DNA of 64,000 nt. Source: Echinometra lucunter. Its lineage: Eukaryota; Echinodermata; Echinoidea; Camarodonta; Echinometridae. The notes beneath the pieces are model-generated. The model had not been told where the DNA came from, searched no databases, and worked only from the letters and a program-made list of their open reading frames with translations. Each line of letters opens with the position of its first letter. Position 1 is the first letter of the stretch. The stretch lies in NCBI GenBank assembly GCA_029962745.1, contig CM057151.1, positions 2,919,431 to 2,983,430 on the forward strand, given 5' to 3'. This document shows positions 1 through 13,200 of this stretch, one piece after another. The position numbers were made by a program, and so were the translations under genes.

Positions 1-12
1 TTTCATTCTTAC

Positions 13-112
13 CTTTAACATGACAGGCTTATCTTCTCCTTTATCCAAAGGAATGCTAGTACTATGAACCCATGTGTTCGTGCATAGATGACGAAGACGC
101 ACGTAGGAATTC
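13..112 (-). CDS. ITPR: ITPR coding exon 11 (last in window)
   Basis: 100 bp, residues 371-404: [20 protein letters not shown] then [13 protein letters not shown], matching the vertebrate MIR repeat. Acceptor tttctgcag, donor AAG|gtaaga at positions 12-7. The remaining exons lie to the left of this window. Confidence 0.96.
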
Positions 113-732
113 CTGCAGAAACAAAAAGAAAATATAAAACGACGCTCCATAATTTCCAGTGTTCTAGAGTTAAACATTAAACATTAAACATTAAATCTAG
201 TTTTTATTTTTCTCTATCAAGATAGAATGAGAGTAGGGAGTAAAGATGAAGAAGTGTTAAGCCAATCTCAAGTGGGAAAACGCACACAATTCTAGATATT
301 TCATGACATTACATAAAGTATATTTTTCTGTCTATCAAGACAGGATAGTTAGTGGCAAGTGGTGTTGAAGTAATATTCAACCAACCTCATATCAAAAGTG
401 GGGGAGGAATAACTATTTTAGGCATTTATTATACAATTACAGGAAGTCTATTCACACTTCTATGATCATATAGATAACATGAATAATTCAATTATATCAA
501 GTTTGAGAGCCACAGAATCTCTTTCACATGACGAGCAAACCATCCGGAAAAAATGTTGTGGCAGAATAAAATATTCCTTGTGTAATTGCAGATGAGTTGA
601 AAAGACAGAATGGTGAAATATTGCATTCATATTATTAGGTATGAAGCTTTAAGATGATGTGAAGAGAAATGTTTTTTGTTTGCAAAGAAATTTATTGCTC
701 CCTCTTCTTCCTCTATCTCTTCATCCCCTACG

Positions 733-767
<35 letters not shown>

Positions 768-1221
768 CTCTACTTTTTCTGTCTTTTCTCTTTTCTCTCA
801 TTTTTTCTCTTTATCCTCTTATCCTCCCTCATATTTTCATCCTGCTGTGCATCATAATCTTTTAATAGCCTGATACTCACCACTTCTTCAATGTTGAAGT
901 GTCACATGGAGCGTAATTAATGCTACCAACGATAAGCTACATATCTGTTATCATGTCAGCAAGGTATTCAACTACATGTACTGTCAGAGAAAGTTTAAGA
1001 TTCCTTTACTGAGTGCCAGGCAGATAATAAAGCACACTGAGGGATTGAAATTTCTGATCTGATTGCAGTAAAGGCTTTTAAAAATACGGGCCGAACATTT
1101 CTTTCTTCAGATTTACAATGGCCATGACGTCAATGCCTAGCCATTAATCTCCCCAACACTATGCCAGTGCTTCAATACAAAAATCTGCTTTCTCCTTAAT
1201 GAATTTTCTTCTCCTTCTTCA

Positions 1222-1258
<37 letters not shown>

Positions 1259-4200
1259 TTTCTTTCTCTCTCTTTCTTTCCTCTATATTATCTCTTTTAT
1301 GCTTTTATATTTTTCCTTTTTTCTCTCTCTTCACTTTACTGTCTTCCAGCCTCTCACTATTCTTCCTTCTATTATTCCCTCTTCATATCACCACTCTTAC
1401 TCTCAGTTTATCTCTCACATTCCTTATTTTCTCTCCCTCCCCCTCTTTCTCTCTCTCTTCCTTTCTCCTTTCCTCTGTGTTCTGTAACAGATTATGATCT
1501 ATTTTCACAACCTATGCCCTTCTTCTGCTTATCCTCTTTATGTATTTTATCATATTATATTTCATCTTAATCCTCTTCTCACTAACTGAATGCTTCTCTG
1601 ATGGTGGGTAAAGGCATGACTGGAATTTTCACACTGACAGGATAAAAGCAAATTATTTATGGTCCAAACCATTTCACATCTTTTCATCCCTGTAAGTACT
1701 GCCATAACAGCAATGAATTATTTCAATTATCAAGGTTGGTAAAGCCCTGTTCATGTACATCAATTCCACACTGCTGGCAGTAATGTCTGTTAGATTATTT
1801 TCCTTGACTGTCTCTGCTAGAGGAAGGCAACTCTGCAACAACAGAAATGCAATACATCTCTCTAGTCTCTAGGTATACTGGGTTTTTAAAAGCCAGTGCC
1901 AAATATAACGAATTCATGTTATCTCTGTAGGATTTTTGAAAATTTAAATGTAAAGACCTGCATTTTAATCATAATACATAAAGAAATTATGACCATAAAA
2001 TGTAATAGATTGCTTTCTATCTACTTCCTTTTTCTATATAATTCTCAATTCATAAATACTTCTTTTCAAATAAAAAAAAAAAAATGGAACACAACAGTAC
2101 ATTAACAAACTAGTGCAAGGGGAAATATGCAGAATACAATTAGACATTCTTGTCCCTGGATATCCAGGAAGAAATATTGAAAAATATTTAAAAATTTAAC
2201 AATCAAATCCAATAAAATCATACTGCTGCATATGATAGAGCTGAATCTCAACCATTCATTTATTTGAAGTTTGAATAAACAGATAAAATTCTGAAATCAA
2301 CTAAATCCAGATCTGAAATGCACTTTTGAACTTCAGTTTCTCAAAATGACCAGTGGCTATTACCCGGCTGATTCAGGGTAAATTACATTCCTCCTTGTTT
2401 ACAAAATTTGGCAAGGAAATAATTCCTAGCTGATTTCTTGTAAATTTCTTCATTCCAGTCATGTAAGTATCAACAAGCTTTCCATTCTTCTTCATCTGCT
2501 GTGTAAATTTCACTCATAGGTATGTCCTGTGTAATGTACATCCTGTCAATCAAAGGAACCCTATCAGGATACATGACCTACTTTTAACAAACTAAATACT
2601 GTTCCAAGATGCTGTAACAGTGTGCAAACTTTTGGTGTCGTTTCAACGCATATTCACCACAACTCTCTACAACATAGAATCAGAATTTCACAAAGAGTCA
2701 AATTGATTCATCCATGAAGTAGTTTGATTTCTGAGTTTCTGCCGGATAAAAACTGCAGTTATTATGCCTTTTTTCCAAGGTGCTCCAGACTATCGAAAAA
2801 CTATATCTTATGAGCAAACTAAATACATATTTCCTACTTCTATTCCATGGTCAACATTTACCATAATCTAATTGAGCACTTAAGTCTTTATAAGACAGGA
2901 TGTCATTTTTTTACCTTGGCACCAGGGAGTCCCCCCTCTGCAGCGTGGTAGGGTCCAGTTCAAATATTGATGCAATATCATTGCCATGGTGCATAGGTAC
3001 AAGGTGATAGGTCGCTCCTCCATGAGGACCTCGTAACTTCTCTCTTGTTGGATCTTTGGTTGGGTCATTGTCAGCCTGTAAATCAAACACGACATCACCT
3101 TTAACAAAGTGATCAACTTAATACACTTTCTCTCTCCAGGCTATGTCTTACAAGTTAAAAGTCCTTCAAAACTTTCATGAGGGACATACATGTAATGCAG
3201 CCTATACTAAATGTCTTGTAACACTAACATCTTATAAATTTTATATCTCTCTATGGTATCATTTAATTAACTGTTTATTTCTTTGATACTGCACAAATTT
3301 TGTTTTATTATAGTTTAAGCAATTTCAAGAGAGATTTAGAGGAGACTCTACAAGAAACAATCTTATACAACTGCTTACCTCAGCAGCTAGATACTGTCCA
3401 GTGGCAAGATGTTTGAAACGAAAGAGACTGTTCCAATGACCGGCACCACCCCTACATGGATCATGCTGAACAACCTGAAAGTGCAGCAAAAAAATAAACG
3501 GATTTAATTCATCAATTAAAGATCAGTAAATCAGGGTTTTCTTGAAATAAGCAATGTTTTTATGTTTGACATTAACACTTATATACAATGTACATGCACG
3601 ATATTTTAGCTTGGACTTATTCATCATGACAAAATATGACATCCTCATAATCAGGAGTTAAACTGCCCATAAATAAACTTCCAGGGTGTAAAAAGAAAAC
3701 TACTGAGACATATAGTTATGGAGAAACTTTAATGTTCTTCTCCTCCCCTATAAGGAGAAGTACCTGGATATATACATCAAGGTACTTGTAAAATCGCTGA
3801 AAAGCCATCAGCTATCATCGCATTCTTGATTGCTATCAATGTCTGTAGATGGTCTGTGGTAAGTAAAACCTTGTACGGAAAGCCTGATGGCAATCTGAAT
3901 GTAATCCCTGGATGATGGTGAGAGACAAACAGAATCCTAGAAACCTTCAAAGAATTTGGCAAATTTCACTGCATCTTAATTATCTCCTCTAAGGTTCTAG
4001 CACCCCCTTCCCCCCTCCCCCTTCCCCTTCCCTGCAGGCATATTCATCCTCTTACAGTTACAGACAAGTGAAAATATTTTTTAAACACTTTCATCAGGAA
4101 AAGGGACAAAAAGTTTAATTGTTTTGCCAAAGCATGTATTCATGCTAATAAATAATAAAAAAAAAGGATTATTGAGATGGGAATAGAGATATATATGTAG

Positions 4201-7200
4201 GCCTATACTGCAACAAAACGTGTACAATATTCATCCCATTCTCTAATAATTGTTGGATAAGTTTTGTTGCATTTTATTAAATAAAGTAAAATGAAAGGGG
4301 GCTATACAATTTGGTAGATCTTGACCTCCTTGAATCCATAGATGTGTGGTGACATATTACACTGCTTCATGCCAACTAATTCACTATTTCAAAGAGAGAA
4401 ATACTGCACTGTACGTAGATGCTTGTCTCTTTCCATGCCATGAGACCTTGCTGATTTCAACTTGTTGAATACCAGCCAAAACTGTCTGCATTTACCACGG
4501 TAGGCAGAAGACTACAAGTGACTCATATGTTATACCACTGATGATTGCATCTCTGCTCTCATTTTCAAGTTCAGCATCTTGCTGAAAGCAACACGCAGTG
4601 TCCTTTAATACATCACTTAAACATTAGAAGGCATAACAGGTAAATAAAGCTAACATGACATCCTGGTTATGCTTAATGTTCCAAGCCTGAGCAATTATTT
4701 CCATACCATGGCTTTGACTTGCAGTACTAACATTTCCTGACTACAAAGAAAAAAACCTTTTTATTATTCAGGGAGGCTGTACTCTAGTAAAGTGTATAAA
4801 TGTTTTGTTGATTGATTGGAGGAGACAGCTCATTTTCACCAAACATTCACTTCTATAAACCATCCTACAGAAACTGTCTACTCAAATTTGTACTCAAATT
4901 TCTATGTTTCTTCTTCAAAGTAATAGTGGAAAAGAACACAGTATATTGGTGAATCTAAAAATTCCTTTAAGAATCATTCTTTACTCTGCTTGTTAATCTA
5001 GAAAATAGATATATTTATAAATCTTACTGAGATATTGTAAAGTGACAAGAGACACATACTCTCTACACCTTAAAACCTACAAACCCACTGGATCCCCCAT
5101 TAATCTTTTACTTATTCCTTTGACTGCATTATTGATTGCTCCATCATTATCAGTCCCGATTTGATCAGCTGCATATGTGCATAAAACCACCTGCAGACGT
5201 AAGCAAATACCATTGATTTGTTATCTTGAAAAGGCATTGATTTTCCCCCCAATCTTTCCGCTCAGGTAAATATAAGCTGGCAAATCTATAAGAAAGCTTC
5301 CTATGTGTATTTTTCATAGATACAACAATGTATAGAAACCAATAAGCAGGCAGAGACACTGAAGAATGATGCAGTAAGTATAATTATGTTACATGTACCT
5401 TTCATTTTAAGAATCATTAAAATACTGAAAACCTGAATTGCAAAGCAATATAAAACACATGGCACAGTACAATGATATCCAGTTACCAGCATCATCAATA
5501 TTATCATACATGATATCATTTAGAGATAGAGGTAATGTAAAAATCCAGGGTGATAACGAAACAGATTTATTTGTTTAATTCAGCTTCCTAAAACATTGTG
5601 ATATAAGAATAAAAGTGAACAAAATGGTTCACTTTAAAGCACCTTTTCCATTTGAGAACACCATAGAAAGTTTGCTTCATTGAGAGCAGGAAAACCAGAA
5701 ACAAAGTGGTGAAATTTTGAAACAAAACATGTAAAGCAGTGGAATTATAAAGACAGAAAAGAGATTAACAAAAATGGAAATTTGGCAACAAATGCATTAT
5801 GGTAATTTATACATTGATTTTTGTGGTCTCTGTTCATGGATCACTAAACATATAGATACTTAACGGACATGCTCTTATGCATTGTACCTAACAGGTACTT
5901 GATATTTCCAATCCCATTTGCTACTTAGTTATTGCAGACACCTTCCATAGTATTAAAGCACTCACAGATTGAATGAATATTATGATCAAGTAAAAATCAG
6001 AGGCAAGCTTTTGGCATGACATCAACTGGATCCGACATCATATTGTGACTTACACGATTATTTCTTAAATATCTATTTCAAATATATATCGTTTTAACTT
6101 CTGAATAATGCTAATAATAATTCTCAAATAAAAATCCAATAATGATTGTAATTCATAATGAAAATCATGTAAAAATTGCAAATTGAAAATTGATATTGTA
6201 CTAAAAAGTACCAAACTTCCAAACAAAGTATGATTAAAAACTCAGTCTATAACAAAAAGTGTTCACTGAAAAACAAAAATATTTACATTTCATCACTCCA
6301 ACATGATGATATAGAAAACAAAGTGGTTCATGTCCTTTATTTTTAAACTCATTTCATGAGAAAAATTAAGATTATTTGCAGGTACATTACTCAAAGCACT
6401 TTTGTCTTTGACATCTAAAAATCCAATCAATGACTAGTGTATTTGTTTCAGCAATGCAATCCCTAATGTCAATTGAACAATCTAGTTCATCATCTAAATC
6501 AAATATTGATCTAACCGCAATTCACTCCTGAAGAGGCATATTATTAAAAGCCTAGTACACATTCAGATGCTCACACATCCCTTGCTTATTTCTGCCTCTC
6601 TCTCTCTCGCTCTCTCTCTCTCTTAACATTTGTGTATGTATCTATTCAGCTATTTATTCATTTACATGCATTTATTTTCAATATATTAGAGCTGCTCTCT
6701 TCTCTGTTCAGAGTAATTTGGCTTGATGAAATTAAATGTAAGTTATCAACCTGTTGGCTGTTGTATTCTCTCATTCCATGAGATTTAACACAGAATGGGT
6801 GAACAAATGTAACTTTGACTGCAGGTTCACAGAATCATGTCTACAATGTAACGTGTATCAATCCTCAAACTGCCTGAATATTGTTCCACCGATCTGAGAC
6901 ACCTACCTCAACTTCCCACAATGCCTTGGAGCTTGTAGCAGCTGTTGCTGATGCTCTGCCTGTAGTTCTAAGAAAGACATAGCTCTTCCTCTTATACTCG
7001 TCACAAGTTAAAAACTTCTCCTGCTCTGCATGGAACAACCTTACAACATCACCCTGCAAACATTAACAATAAAAAAAGAAGGCTCATTACAGGTTCAAAA
7101 CAAATATTGAACTTATTGAGCACAATTTGTTTTCAGTATTACAAGCATTTTCCATAGACCTTAGCCCGAATTATCCCAGGCTTAGTGTTCAGTGGGTTTA

Positions 7201-10200
7201 TAGCTACATGTAACTTTTATAGATACAGGTCTAAAAAATTGAAGTTTAAAATCTCTTTATCATTTCATAAAGGAAATATTCAAACTATCTTTTTAACAGA
7301 TTGACAATATATCTTACATTCCAGCTCCCCATCTCCCTATTTCTCTAGCTATGCATTGGTTCCAACTCTATTCCTTTATGTTTTATGCAAGAGGGAGTGA
7401 GAAAAGGGACAGAGGGGCAGGCTTATTCATACAAAGGTATTGTTCAGGGGGAGGGGGGGGATATATTAAATATATCAAACTTTTAAGAATTTTCCATATC
7501 ACTTTTCGAAGGGAAACATATGAATCAAAATAAAATACAAATCCTTTCAAAAACTTGAATTACTGAACATATAATTTGAATTCATATGTATGTTACATCT
7601 GATAAACATATCAGATGAGAGTAAAAAAAGAGTGTACACATATTTTGAATGAAAATGCAGCAGGGACAAATTGCATTTACATGCATGACATATTATGCCA
7701 TATTTCATGCATGTATTTGCCACAGTGCAACACCTCAAATTGAACACTTGTCAAAGTGAAATACCATTCTTTTTCTAGCATTCAGAAATAGAATTTGAAA
7801 CAAGACACATCTATTTGATTTCCCAAGGATTAGCAAATCAGCACGTACATGTCCAAGCCGCTGAATAACTCACAACCTGTTTGACGTCAATGACTTAATT
7901 GGATAACCACATCACAAAATGTGAATAAAGCATTACTTTTTGACTTCCATTGATTTTCTAAACAGAAATATCAGCCAAAAATATCTTGGAAAGAGTTTTA
8001 TATAGAAGTTGGTAAAATGTGATGAAGAAATCAAATTTCTTGATGGTTAGTGTTTTCCGTGATGGTTAGTGCTTTCCATAGCAGATTGTTTATAAGCTAC
8101 ATAATAACCTGTTGAGAATGATTTGATTTCAGTATATCAAGCATTTTCCATAGACCCTACGCAGTCAGAGTTATCTTGGGCATAGTATTCAACAGGTTAA
8201 CAAAAGATAAGCATCTTCTGTTTGAAAGGGTGAATGAACTCAAAACTATCTCAAAGCATAAATAAAGCCATCTTTATAAACAAATGATTCTTTTCATTCT
8301 TGCAAAAAATGTCAGTACTCAAAATGAATTTTTTCGAAAAAAAAAATGTCATAGGAGAAAACTGCATTGGTAATATAAAAACTTAGTTTTCACCTACAAC
8401 GTAAAATACACGTAGATTTGTTGTAACTATTATTTTGCTGAAAGGAAGTGTCTATGAACGTGGGTTAGAGCAGACATCCTATCACACTGAATGAACATGA
8501 CAAGGGCCTTTTATTTTCTCAGCACTTCAAAAGCTGTCATATTCCTACCCTCATAATATTTGCTTAAGACTTTTTATAACCTTCTCCACAAGGCTAGTGC
8601 TATTGATTACCAGGGATGATCAAAGGCATACACAGTAGCAATCTGCTAAAATGAGTTTGGTTCTTGGAATCACTACACTAGTATCCACAACATAATACAT
8701 TGCTAAAAACCAAAACCATTTGCTGACAAATGGAATCATTTGCAGAGAATGGAAATCCTGATATGGCTAGATGAAATTTGCAAAGATGCATGAATGCTTG
8801 AAGTTTACAAAACTGAATTCTTGCAGAACACATAGAAATACTCCTTAACTAGTTATCATATGTACTTGAGAAAAGGAAACTCATCTTTGTTTTCAATTGA
8901 GTTATCAAAATATCATGATGAAACCAATCTTTTCATTAAATTGGATATGATTACAATACATGTAATGTTTGGAAATCAGGAATGATTGATTTACTCTATA
9001 ATATCAAACTACATGGTTACATATTAAACACCATTCTGGAACTCAACATACAATCTACTGCATGAGTGGAATAAGATCAAGTTTCTGCAACATCCTCCAA
9101 AAATGGCCAGCTCTCTAAAAAAATACTTTGGCATAATTTCTTCCTCACTACTATCTGAAAAAGTTATCATGGTCATGTTCACGACCCGTAATTCCACCCA
9201 CAGATCATAAAATCCATGCTCTCACTGTGGTCCAAATGACAAAGTCAGTGTTTGTGAGCCTTATTTGACGTGTGATGGTTTTAACACAGGGTACTTATGG
9301 ATTGTGTGAAATCTAGTGGAGTGTGACCAGCCCCCGGTGGCCCTTGACATGTTCAGTTTTTTGCTTTGCCAAGGCACTCCCTACTGCGCAATCCTATCAG
9401 ATGTTCTTTTTTTAAAAGACTGTGTGGCTAAGTAATGCTGTTTGCGGTATATGTTTAAGTTTCAATGTATCATCATTATCTTGTCTTTTTGTTGTTTTCT
9501 TTTATTGTTATCTTAATTTCTTCTAATAACTTGTAAAATTTTTTATTATGTCTGTGATTCAATAAAACACATAATAATAAAAAAAATACTTTGGGCCTAT
9601 TCTATCAGAGCACATGTATGTATGTCTACACATGATTACAGAGTAGACCACAAGTATTTAGTACATAACAGGACATGCAGCCATCATCACAGTCACTTTA
9701 GCCTGGTCCCGCTTCTCGCTTCCTCTCGATGGTTAACTATTTCTGGAAGTTCCTCTGACAATGCTTCAGCCAAAACAAAATACAGGATGTAAACATGCCC
9801 TTCAACTGACGTCTGTATAACATTATCATCCATAAGTAGATAAAATTCTTTATAGATCATGGTATGGAACTAGGTCCATGGTCCTACATGTATAATGAAT
9901 TGATATTCTCTTGAGAATTGGAGAATGAAGCTCTTTGAAAACAGCTAGTGTTCATAGTCTGGGATTCGACTGCAGAGTAAATTTTAACTTAAAAACGGCA
10001 ACTTTAAAATCAGTAAAACGTAAATGGATGGAAAACTACCAGCTACTTAGAAATGTTGATGTTGATAAATTCCAAAGAAATTCCTCTACTTTCTACGACA
10101 TCCATCATTCCAGTGTTATTTGATTTGTTTTTCAAATAAATTGTTGATCAAGTTTTTGAATTGTTAATAAATAATAGAAATTCCTGAGGGTTAATTTAGG

Positions 10201-13200
10201 ACAGAATGATCACATTTACTAAATGTACATGCAGGGCTTGTAGTACCTGTAAATCTTTTTTTTTTCGGGGGGGGGGGGGGGGCAATGATTAGCTCACATT
10301 CACTGAATATGTTTTCAGAACAAGTAATCTGATATCTGTAAATAGTACTATCCATTAAACTACAGGTCAGAGCTTGATGAAGGGTATCGTATGCACCTTG
10401 TAATTAGAGATGCAGTGTGTTGGAGGAAATTGAACTAATTGACGACCAGCCCCCTCCCCCAGGCTATACTCCATCTGTCTGTAGACCTTGAACTACTGAA
10501 TTTTCAGAGAAGGATTCCATCTTAGGCAAAAGTAGGAGAACTTTGGATTGTAAAAAAAAATGTCGTAACAACTCTAAATTCAAAATGAATTAAAAGAAAC
10601 TAAATCATAGAATAATATCAAACATTTCCTGATTAAAAGGTAGAAAATAGTTTGAATAACCCCAGCGCAATAGTCCTTAAATCTTCTGTGGAATCGAAAA
10701 AAGAAATTATGGATAGAAAAAGAGTAAGAATGAGAAAAATGAAAAGGACACATACAGAGATAGCAACAAAAAAAGACAGGAAGATAAGAGAAAGAAAAAA
10801 GATAGAAAGAGACAAAGAGAAAAGAGAGCAAGAAAAAGGGAGAAAGAGAAGGAATGACAGAAAGATAGAAAGAGATAGAGAAAGCAGTAAACACAGGAAA
10901 AAAGCAAAAGACAAAACAGAGCAGCTGAAAAATAAAAGGCAAGGCACCTCAAAAAGAAAAACAAAACTAACACCCTTCCAACTCTTACTCGCATGCAAAG
11001 TGGTCACGAGATATATCAGCAAGCCTGTCTCAGTAGTAACTCAATCTTTCTTTGCTTAAATGCACTACTTAACGACTGACATGACAAGATACAAAATCGG
11101 TCTTAAGTGCTATGGGCAGCAAGAAAGCTCAAACACAAGTGAAACATCAAGAGAGTAAAGTGTGATTTTGAAGGTTGTGAGATCAGGGGGGTGTAACATA
11201 AAAAATACAATCAATCTTACGACTGATATCAATCGTAAGTCTATGGCAAACCATGGACTAAAGAGATACAATTGATTGTAAGATTGATTGTATCTCTTTA
11301 TGTTACACCCCACTGATTGTTCAACTTCTAAATTCTAATTTATATTACATGTATCTATATTAAACATTTTCACAAATCATCATCACAGCATCCACTCATC
11401 TTCCAATCAAATGTGCAAATATTACAATAGCCTGAAATATCAATTCAGAGATCCAACGTTTATAAAAAGGATTCATTTTAGAAATAATATACATGGAGTT
11501 TTTCTATAAGAAAAGAGACTGAACATCAAGATCAAGGCATCACTTATTTAACAGGGTATTACAGAGTCCATTTTCCTTTTATCATTTCCTGAGAAATAGA
11601 AGTTCATGGGTTCAAGACCCAGCAAGTCACCACTATCTTTTATCTAGGAACATTTGCACCATCTGTCCAGGTGTAATAAATGGGTACAGAGTGGGTAGGA
11701 ATTCCTTGAACGTTGAGAATGAGGAGCCTAGCTAACAAAGCAATAAATGAGCGCTTTGAGCACAATGAGTGGTGGATATAAGCACTACACATAAGACATT
11801 AATATGATATTATCCATGTTGCAATTTAGTACTTACAAGTGTCAAATTTGCCTAACAGGAAATTATTTCATGGAAAACACTTGGTTTGAATTATCAACAG
11901 CCTGGAAAGAGACTCAGATATATATGCTGGACTCCCAGGATTGTGCAGCCTTAAATCTTATAAGACTGAAAAAGCATAAAAATCATGACAGTTCATCATG
12001 AATGTTCACCTGTATAATGGGCACAGACCCAATATCTTATTTGGGGCTTTCATTAAGAGTACCTTGAAGCAAGATCTCTCTCATGAGACACATTCATGTG
12101 TGCTCTATGTGACATGGCAACATCGTCAACAACAACAAACAATGTTCTTCCTGTTCCCCCTGCCCTCATGATACCTCTAACATCATCTATGGGAGGGGTG
12201 CGGAATCCTGTGTGTCAACCTCCTTGATACATCCTACAGCTTTCAAGAGGGTGGGGAGGATGATCAATCTGCACATCATCCCATGTGTTTATGGTGTGGG
12301 ATATCACTTTTCACTATCACATATTTCATCATCACCTAAGCCATTTCTAGTCCAAACAAAACTGATTGGGAGTTTGGAATTACCTACAACACTGAAAAGG
12401 TTAAATAAAACTTCATGTTGAAAGTCAAATTGCTGATTTGTGCCATGTTATGCCTTTATACAAAAAAGAAAGTCATTCCTCAAAATGTAGAATTCACGAA
12501 AATCTATGAAATTCTTTGTCCTGGGTAAACAGGAGTAAATGGAAGGATTGCTAAGAAGATAACCAACATATAGCTGCCATCTTTTAATAATCAACTATAA
12601 CAGATTTAACAGATTTCCCTAAGACTCGCACAGATCTGTTTCTAACACTTTTCTGCTTTTATTAAAAGTAACTAGATAACAGAGTTGACTTTCCTTTCAA
12701 TGTGACTGATATTGAAGGTAGCATCCCACACCATATCAGTCAACCCCAGTTAAAATAAAAACAGATCCATGGTTTCTATTCCCCCTACAGTTGAACTCTT
12801 GACATCAAATTAGAGGGCTACACTTGCTCTCCATAGTTTTCCTGGAAGAAATATTATCAGTGCATCTCCATATGCATTGCAAACATCCTTGTGGTTTCTT
12901 ATCCTGGTGAGGGCAAAGGTATTCTCCCTTCAACAGTCCAAAGAGTCATAACCACTAAGACCTTGTTTTATGGTTGCAGACTCACATGACTTATGTTTTG
13001 TCAGAAATGAACTTGTAAAGAAATTTCATGAGATGTCTTTATCAATATCAGCCATTTTGTACAATTTTTACACACATTTTAATAATATCATTATCATTCA
13101 TCATTATTATCACATTATTTTCATTACACGTAATACACAAAATAAATTTTGGCCTACTGTCAGTGTGGCTTGTTTTGGATACTTACCCCTTTTAGTACTT

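Larger units (their letters stand above)
113..2914 (-). other. ITPR intron 10
   Basis: Holds the tandem duplication, polyC and pyrimidine tracts listed separately; the rest (about 1500-2914) is plain AT-rich sequence with nothing recognised. Confidence 0.9.
7054..13186 (-). other. ITPR intron 7
   Basis: Contains two small MITEs, a retroposon with target-site duplication, a 16-G run (about 10266-10282), the purine tract, one 125-bp MITE and a SINE. 11800-13186 holds nothing recognised. Confidence 0.85.

Noticed and set aside
2880..3116. 78-residue minus-strand frame over ITPR exon 10
   Set aside because: Out of phase with the gene; the true frame is fixed by [15 protein letters not shown] and both exon junctions.
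10652..11059. 135-residue Lys/Arg/Glu-rich frame resembling an SR-like protein
   Set aside because: It lies in a purine-rich tract inside an ITPR intron; the opposite strand gives equally long frames, and there is no conserved motif.
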